The translations under genes and the position numbers were made by a program. From JBAXPW01 sp037132015 (lineage in GTDB: Bacteria > Patescibacteriota > Microgenomatia > UBA1406 > GWC2-37-13), in assembly GCA_037132015.1 (NCBI GenBank), contig JBAXPW010000050.1, positions 1-10,887 of the forward strand: a DNA stretch of 10,887 nucleotides. Direction: 5' to 3'. The notes under the pieces were generated by a model. The model ran no database searches. It had not been told where the DNA came from and saw only the letters and a program-made list of their open reading frames with translations. Positions 7,636 through 10,887 of the stretch are shown here, piece by piece. Every line of letters starts with the position of its first letter. Within the stretch, counting starts at the first letter, position 1.

Positions 7636-7690
7636 AACCATCAAATTAACGCAATGATAATTTTATCAACCCATTGCATTAAATGATGTT
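7636..7690. repeat. long imperfect inverted repeat between argG and the regulator gene
   Basis: The arms are 7636-7656 and 7672-7690. They share AAC, ATCA, TTAA and GCAATG in order, with a few mismatches and bulges. The loop also contains the perfect dyad TGATAA-TT-TTATCA (7655-7668). No U-tract follows on the minus strand, so it is not an obvious terminator. It could protect the argHG mRNA 3' end or serve as a protein binding site. The spacer 7480-7719 holds no other gene that I can see. Confidence 0.5.
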
Positions 7691-7719
7691 AAATATCTTA
7701 CATTACAAATATGTAGTAG

Positions 7720-8979
7720 TTATTTGGTATTCTTGATCTCCAACTGCTTAGAGAGCTTCATTTGTAAACCATATATTTCAATAAATCCCGGGCTGGCGTT
7801 AACATTAAATTTCGTCCCACTATGACTTGCAAAAGAAGCATGATCTAATCCCCAAGGCGACTTCAAAGACACAACTGTCGTACTTCCTTTATACAACTGC
7901 ACAGTAACAACACCTATTACCTTTTGATTTACATAATCATTAAAGGCATTGATTGCGTCCATTGTCGGATCATACCAAAGTGCTCCATAACACATATATC
8001 CCCATTTCATATCCATTTGTGCTTTCAACTCATTCAAGTTGCGAGTACATACAAATTTTTCAAGTGCCTTATGTGCTTCAATAATTATATGACCTCCCGG
8101 TTGTTCATACACACCTCCGTTTTTTACACCTACTAACCGATCTTCAAACATATGAGCTACACCAACTCCATGTTTTCCCCCAATTTTATTGAGTTCAATG
8201 GTAAGAGTTGACAACTTCATTTTTTTGTTATTTAACGCAACAGGTATTCCTTTTTCAAACTGTATAGTTACTAACTCCTCCTTATCTGGTGCATTTTTTG
8301 CTAACGTATATGTTGTGAGGAATTTTTCAACAGGAGATATTAAATCAGGTTCCTCTATCTCTCCCCCTTCCCATGTCATACCCCACATATTATCATCATC
8401 ACTATATGGAACATCAATCGTAGCGGGAACAGGTATGCCGTATTTTTCAGCATATTTAATCTCTTCATTACGATCCATATTCCATTCTCGAACGGGTGCT
8501 ATAATTTTCATATTTGGATCGAATGTGAGAATATACGATTCAAAACGCACTTGATCATTTCCTTTTCCGGTACATCCATGTGCTATACAATCAGCACCTT
8601 CTTGTTTTGCAATATCAACTCCAACTTTTGCACATACTGCACGCCCCATGGGTGTTGATAGGTGATAATCACCCTGATATGATGCATTTGCTTTTATTCC
8701 TTTTGCAAGAAATTCATCTGCAAATAAATCTTTTATATCTATAACTATTGCCTTTTTTGCACCAAACTTTATAGCTTTTTGGCGAATCGCTTCTAGATCA
8801 TCCTTTTGTTGACCTATATCAAGAGTAAGAGCAATAACATCTGCTTTATATGCGTCTTGTAACCACTTTAACATAACCGATGTATCAAGTCCTCCAGAAT
8901 ATAAGAGCAATATTTTTTTAACTGTTCCTATCTCTGCCTCATAGGATGAGACTTTTTTATATGTTGTTTTTGTATTCAT
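7720..8979 (-). CDS. argG: argininosuccinate synthase
   Basis: ArgG joins citrulline and aspartate using ATP to give argininosuccinate, the step before ArgH. The N-type ATP pyrophosphatase P-loop YSGGLDTS is at 27-34, the ATP/citrulline segment HGCTGKGNDQVRFE at 134-147, and the aspartate/citrulline site continues in STPMGRAVCAK (108-118). The 419 residues exceed the usual 400 because about 20 residues (MNTKTTYKK...) precede the first strand; no other in-frame ATG lies nearer the P-loop, so the start at 8979 is retained. The start is nine bases after the argH stop, across an A-rich gap without Shine-Dalgarno, so argG should be co-transcribed with argH and probably depends on it for translation. 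Control would come from the T-box ahead of argH. Confidence 0.97.
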   Translation of the reverse strand: MNTKTTYKKVSSYEAEIGTVKKILLLYSGGLDTSVMLKWLQDAYKADVIALTLDIGQQKDDLEAIRQKAIKFGAKKAIVIDIKDLFADEFLAKGIKANASYQGDYHLSTPMGRAVCAKVGVDIAKQEGADCIAHGCTGKGNDQVRFESYILTFDPNMKIIAPVREWNMDRNEEIKYAEKYGIPVPATIDVPYSDDDNMWGMTWEGGEIEEPDLISPVEKFLTTYTLAKNAPDKEELVTIQFEKGIPVALNNKKMKLSTLTIELNKIGGKHGVGVAHMFEDRLVGVKNGGVYEQPGGHIIIEAHKALEKFVCTRNLNELKAQMDMKWGYMCYGALWYDPTMDAINAFNDYVNQKVIGVVTVQLYKGSTTVVSLKSPWGLDHASFASHSGTKFNVNASPGFIEIYGLQMKLSKQLEIKNTK

Positions 8980-8988
8980 AAATTTTTT

Positions 8989-10347
8989 TTAACTAATATT
9001 AATTAACTTTTCCAACGTATTTTCAAAACTTGATCTTTCTTTTGAGATTTTTTTCTTTAGATTGATAATCTGGTCTGTAATTTGTGATAAATTGAGATTG
9101 CCAGTACCACCGATGTGCTGACTCTGCCTAAGAACTTCGTCAGAATCTACTTTTTTGAGATGATCAAGATTTTCACCAATTTGCTTGTATGCTTCTCGGA
9201 ATGGTATCCCCTTTTGCACAAGATCATATGATGCTCCAGTTGCATAAATTTCACTTCCAAGAGCTCGTGTCAATGATTCTTTATTCGGTGCTATATTTTC
9301 AATTAGCAATTTAGTTACATCAAGAATAAGTGGCATCAACTGAATAGCTTCCATAAATGGTTTTTTTGTATCTTGAAAATCCCGATTATATCCTGATGGT
9401 AGATTAAGAACAGTATTAAAAACCTGATGAAAATACCCCTGCATGATATGAACTTTTGATCGCAATAATTCAGCTACATCTACATTCTTTTTTTGTGGCA
9501 TAATACTGGAACCTGTACATAACTCATCACTAACATGAAAAAAATTAAATTCAGTTGTAGTAAAAAGCAACACATCCGATGCCAATTTTGAGATGTCAAA
9601 CAACATCTGTAAAAATAAAAATAAGATAGCAGATTCAATCTTTCCTCTGCTATTTTGAGTATATAAAGAATTATTTTGAACTTTTGCAAATCCGAGAAGA
9701 TCTGAAACCATTTGTCTATCGAGCGGGAGGATAACGCCATATCCCGCTCCAGATCCAAGAGGTGATTGATTATTTAAATCATAAACTGTAGCAAAGATTT
9801 TTTCTGTATCGGTCATACTTTCTGCATAAGCACCAGCCCACATACCAATTGATGATGGCATAGCTCGTTGCATATGTGTATATCCCGGCATTGGAATATA
9901 TTCATATTTTAATGCAAATACATGCAATGTTTCTATCAATGCAATATATTTCTCATATATTATGATTAATGATTCTTTTGTAAAAAATCTGATATCTACT
10001 AACACCTGATCATTTCGAGAACGTCCTGCATGCAATTTTTTTCCTACATCACCATAATGAGTTGTGATATAGTTTTCTACTTTTGTATGAATATCTTCAT
10101 CCCCAAATTGAAGTTTAAACTTCCCTTCATCGTTTAATGCTAATATTTCTTTTCCTGCGAGAATAAGTTTCTTTAGTTCTGCATCAGTTAAAATATTTAT
10201 CGAAGTCAGCATAACTGCGTGAGCTAACGAACCATATACATCTGCTTTTACTAAATTTTGATCAAGAAGAATATCTGATCCCGTTTCAAATTTTTCTACA
10301 AGATCATGGAGTTTGTATTGTTTTTTTTGCCAGAGTTTTTGTGCCAT
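8989..10347 (-). CDS. argH: argininosuccinate lyase
   Basis: ArgH splits argininosuccinate into arginine and fumarate, the final arginine step. It belongs to the fumarase/aspartase superfamily and works as a tetramer. The conserved regions are present: HAGRSRNDQV (106-115), GYTHMQRAMPSS with catalytic-type H158 (155-166), and the signature loop GSSIMPQKKN (279-288), in which the following residue is V instead of the usual P. At 452 residues it is full length. The ATG at 10347 lacks a Shine-Dalgarno and lies in CCTATGG, the 3' arm of a hairpin formed by the T-box leader, so start-codon access is the likely control point. It is the first gene of argHG. Confidence 0.97.
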   Translation of the reverse strand: MAQKLWQKKQYKLHDLVEKFETGSDILLDQNLVKADVYGSLAHAVMLTSINILTDAELKKLILAGKEILALNDEGKFKLQFGDEDIHTKVENYITTHYGDVGKKLHAGRSRNDQVLVDIRFFTKESLIIIYEKYIALIETLHVFALKYEYIPMPGYTHMQRAMPSSIGMWAGAYAESMTDTEKIFATVYDLNNQSPLGSGAGYGVILPLDRQMVSDLLGFAKVQNNSLYTQNSRGKIESAILFLFLQMLFDISKLASDVLLFTTTEFNFFHVSDELCTGSSIMPQKKNVDVAELLRSKVHIMQGYFHQVFNTVLNLPSGYNRDFQDTKKPFMEAIQLMPLILDVTKLLIENIAPNKESLTRALGSEIYATGASYDLVQKGIPFREAYKQIGENLDHLKKVDSDEVLRQSQHIGGTGNLNLSQITDQIINLKKKISKERSSFENTLEKLINIS

Positions 10348-10377
10348 AGGAAAATAAATATGATTTATAACCTATGG
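10344..10377 (-). promoter_or_regulatory. start-codon sequestering hairpin of the argH T-box
   Basis: On the minus strand CCATAGG (10377-10371) is the exact complement of CCTATGG (10350-10344), which contains the argH ATG (10347-10345). Inside, ATAAAT (10368-10363) and ATTTAT (10359-10354) form a further 6-bp stem with a 3-base loop across a small internal loop. No U-tract follows, so this is not a terminator. CCATA is shared with the antiterminator-type stem, which makes the two folds mutually exclusive. Confidence 0.75.
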
Positions 10378-10406
10378 GACGAGCATAACCCGTGGTACCA
10401 CCCATA
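10373..10406 (-). promoter_or_regulatory. T-box antiterminator-type (antisequestrator) element
   Basis: This is the standard antiterminator fold: a 6-bp helix TATGGG (10406-10401) with CCCATA (10378-10373), the 7-base bulge TGGTACC that pairs with the tRNA acceptor end, and a second helix ACG (10393-10391) with CGT (10381-10379). Forming it takes CCATA away from the hairpin that covers the argH start codon. Confidence 0.85.
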
Positions 10407-10590
10407 TTTCCCACATTTGTGGAACGCTCTTGAAACGTAGCCTACTTTTCATATACATGAATTTCTTCGGCTTTGGCTCAAAGACCCTATTCGGAAATAA
10501 ACCATTTTAGAGGCTTCCAGCTGTCCTCGTTGCTATAAAATGTATCTATTCCTACTCTTCTCATCAACGCCACGAACATTAACCAACCCA

Positions 10591-10619
10591 ATAATATCAC
10601 GATATTCAATCAAAGTCAA
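10591..10619 (-). promoter_or_regulatory. argHG promoter
   Basis: On the minus strand TTGACT (10619-10614), a 17-base spacer and TATTAT (10596-10591) make a strong sigma-70-type promoter. The start site should be near 10584, just upstream of T-box stem I, so the whole riboswitch is transcribed as a leader of roughly 240 bases. Confidence 0.8.
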
Positions 10620-10887
10620 AATTTAAAATTTTCAAAAGACGAAGTAATTTCTGTATTCTGACAATCTTAATTTTCTATATATAATAAATTAAATGCTGAT
10701 GAATAAAACTTTATAGCTATTTTAGTTGTTATTCTAGAAAAATCATAATTTTCTTTGTAAATTGTACCTAAATATAATTTAGACTATATTATAAGTTGAA
10801 GATACATTGTTATTTTACGTTTTACTTAATAAAAAAATAGTATGTATTTTTTATGTATTTTGATATAATATTGTAATAATTTATATC
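10620..10887. other. AT-rich intergenic stretch without a recognised gene
   Basis: No coding frame or RNA gene is visible here. It contains a short perfect dyad, CTAAAT-ATA-ATTTAG (10768-10782), without a U-tract on either strand, two copies of TATGTATTTT one base apart (10841-10850 and 10852-10861), and a plus-strand TATAAT (10864-10869). The last could be the -10 of a promoter for a gene to the right of the window, though its -35 is poor. Confidence 0.35.

Larger units (their letters stand above)
10344..10584 (-). promoter_or_regulatory. T-box riboswitch leader, arginine specifier AGG, upstream of argH
   Basis: T-box leaders sense uncharged tRNA through a specifier codon and the tRNA 3' end. 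Stem I shows a K-turn region (GATGAG), a 4-bp GAGA/UCUU helix, a loop-E type specifier loop (AGAGTA opposite GAATAGGG), a GGAA/UUCC helix, a CATTTTA/TAAAATG helix and a distal hairpin GAGG...CCTC with the conserved-looking GCTGGAAG loop. Aligned from memory with the glyQS T-box, the specifier falls on AGG (10488-10486), an arginine codon followed by the expected purine. Stem III candidates lie at about 10475-10440, with an AGCC/GGCT base and a TTCAT/ATGAA helix. The T-box core is TGGTACC (10400-10394), flanked by TATGGG (10406-10401) and CCCATA (10378-10373); TGGT would pair with a tRNA ending in ACCA. The expression platform is the start-codon hairpin and not a terminator. Confidence 0.88.

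Noticed and set aside
8189..8554. Plus-strand open frame of 121 codons inside argG
   Set aside because: It is antisense to conserved ArgG sequence and has no domain, start signal or promoter of its own.
9480..9758. Minus-strand 92-codon frame inside argH
   Set aside because: It is an alternative frame of the same strand within intact argH; its product has no recognisable features.
10344..10377. Intrinsic terminator as the T-box expression platform
   Set aside because: The hairpin is not followed by a U-run; the next bases are the argH coding sequence (CACAAAAACTC), so transcription termination is unlikely.
10371..10584. tRNA gene or CRISPR-like structure in the argH leader
   Set aside because: The conserved blocks are explained by a T-box (specifier loop, distal loop, TGGTACC); there is no cloverleaf, CCA end or regular repeat-spacer pattern.

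Overview
The window is AT-rich, gene-dense bacterial chromosome with eight complete protein genes, one truncated gene and one large structured mRNA leader. No gene has a recognisable Shine-Dalgarno sequence before its start, promoters are good sigma-70-type sequences, and the standard code is used (metG stops on a TGA that overlaps the next start, which argues against the UGA=Gly code of Gracilibacteria/SR1). Small spacers, a short MetRS without C-terminal extension and the lack of SD sites suggest a Candidate Phyla Radiation (Patescibacteria) genome. That placement is inference; the window holds no rRNA.

Layout, left to right. (1) 9-380, minus: N-terminal fragment of a GT39-like membrane glycosyltransferase that stops after 123 codons. 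(2) 393-2992, minus: rpsO then pnp (ribosomal protein S15 and polynucleotide phosphorylase), the classic pair, with a promoter that makes rpsO almost leaderless, a second likely promoter before pnp and a strong intrinsic terminator after pnp. (3) 3001-3089: divergent promoter region with a small palindrome. (4) 3090-7108, plus: small membrane protein, metG, and a bifunctional class A penicillin-binding protein whose start overlaps the metG stop. (5) 7129-7512, minus: a small TrpR/YerC-family regulator, with a 200-base spacer that holds several dyads. (6) 7720-10347, minus: argH then argG, the last two steps of arginine synthesis from citrulline. (7) 10344-10619, minus: promoter and T-box riboswitch leader of argHG.

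The most interesting element is the T-box. Its stem I, specifier loop and antiterminator-type element are canonical, and the specifier reads AGG (arginine), which fits the argHG genes it precedes. The usual terminator is absent. Instead the 3' arm of the antiterminator (CCCATA, 10378-10373) can pair with CCTATGG (10350-10344), which contains the argH start codon. The leader therefore looks like a translational T-box that hides the AUG itself, a plausible adaptation in a genome without Shine-Dalgarno sites. When uncharged tRNA-Arg is bound the AUG would be freed, argH would be translated, and argG nine bases downstream would follow.
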